Part shown: piece by piece, positions 63,698-64,000 of the stretch
Layout: each line of letters opens with the position of its first letter
How positions within the stretch are numbered: position 1 is the first letter of the stretch
Notes under the pieces: model-generated
Seen by the model: only the letters and a program-made list of their open reading frames with translations
What the model was told of the DNA's origin: nothing
The model's database searches: none
Assembly: GCA_905221605.1 (NCBI GenBank)
Contig: CAJNDS010000646.1
Span: forward strand, 325,001-389,000
DNA from: Symbiodinium natans
Lineage: Eukaryota > Sar > Dinophyceae > Suessiales > Symbiodiniaceae
Length of the DNA stretch: 64,000 bases
Direction: 5' to 3'
Position numbers and translations under genes: made by a program

Positions 63698-64000
63698 AGA
63701 ACGTGCGCTGCCAGGTTCGTCCCGCAGCTCGCAAGGCCGTCAGAATCTCGGAATCTCTATGCAGACGCCACTTTGAGTCTGCACATATGTACACATGTCT
63801 GCACGTGTCTGCACATGTATGAGCCGTCTACGCGCTTGCTTTCGCTTCCAAATGACCAACTTGGCATCTAATCCTCTCACACATTGTCAGCGTTTGCCAC
63901 CGATGGGCTAAGAGGTCGCTTCGCCCGCACGCAGCCCCTCAGCCAGGCCCGGGACTACTAGTAATTGAGCTTCCCCCCACAAAAATGCAACGGGACCGCC
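62943..64000 (+). repeat. direct repeat, copy 2 (continues beyond the window)
   Basis: Counterpart of 59929-61000, offset 3,015 bp. The few differences include A/G near 62978, C/T near 62988 and G/C near 63231. The repeat has not ended at the window edge. Confidence 0.95.

Noticed and set aside
1-64000. tRNA or rRNA genes
   Set aside because: I saw no convincing T-loop/A-box pair or rRNA block by eye. A covariance-model scan would be decisive and was not possible here.

Overview
The window is nuclear DNA of a dinoflagellate. The strongest sign is the dinoflagellate spliced-leader (DinoSL) core AGCCATTTTGGCTCAAG. It occurs twice, each time as a complete or near-complete leader followed by truncated 15-nt leader relics (40078-40144 on the minus strand, 28182-28217 on the plus strand). 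That stacking is known in dinoflagellates from trans-spliced mRNAs that were reverse-transcribed back into the genome. Other signs agree: genes broken into short exons with GT, GC and possibly GA donors, interstitial TTTAGGG-like repeats, many mini- and microsatellites, PPR genes and tandem gene copies. The genus cannot be resolved from sequence alone.

Layout. 1-11 kb: gene-poor and satellite-rich (a 42-bp minisatellite between inverted arms, telomere-like repeats, a 185-bp tandem duplication). 11-16.3 kb: two or three uncharacterised spliced genes. 17.8-19.9 kb: a tropomodulin-like leucine-rich-repeat gene with a long Lys-Glu-Ala tail. 21.9-22.6 kb: an intronless ubiquitin-like-domain gene. 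23.1-24 kb: an uncharacterised spliced gene. 27.3-40.4 kb: a retroelement cluster. 44.1-48.2 kb: pentatricopeptide-repeat (PPR) exons. 50.1-52.6 kb: an NSUN5/Rcm1-type rRNA m5C methyltransferase gene whose exons can be placed almost base by base. 57.4-64 kb: the edge of a tandem gene array with a 3,015-bp period. One unit holds an inserted block with an inverted-repeat-bounded element.

The retroelement cluster is the most interesting part. A complete 6.2-kb LINE-like element lies on the minus strand at 33918-40144. It has a four-leader SL stack at its 5' end, a candidate ORF1, and an unbroken ORF2 of about 1,574 codons. ORF2 encodes a RING-H2 finger, further Cys clusters, a reverse transcriptase, a CCHC knuckle and a nuclease-like C-terminus. 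The 3' end is a 14-nt poly(A) tail. It is inserted inside a second, 5'-truncated LINE of another family on the plus strand. Removing it rejoins that LINE's reading frame without loss. Decayed relatives of the RING element lie at 27.7-28.2 and 31.6-33.0 kb, with fragments of a tyrosine-recombinase element and of two other LINEs between them. The SL stack suggests the element moves as a trans-spliced mRNA and gains one 15-nt relic per cycle, so the stack may count its generations.

Exon limits are given only where splice signals and protein similarity agree. Elsewhere coordinates mark the coding-like region.
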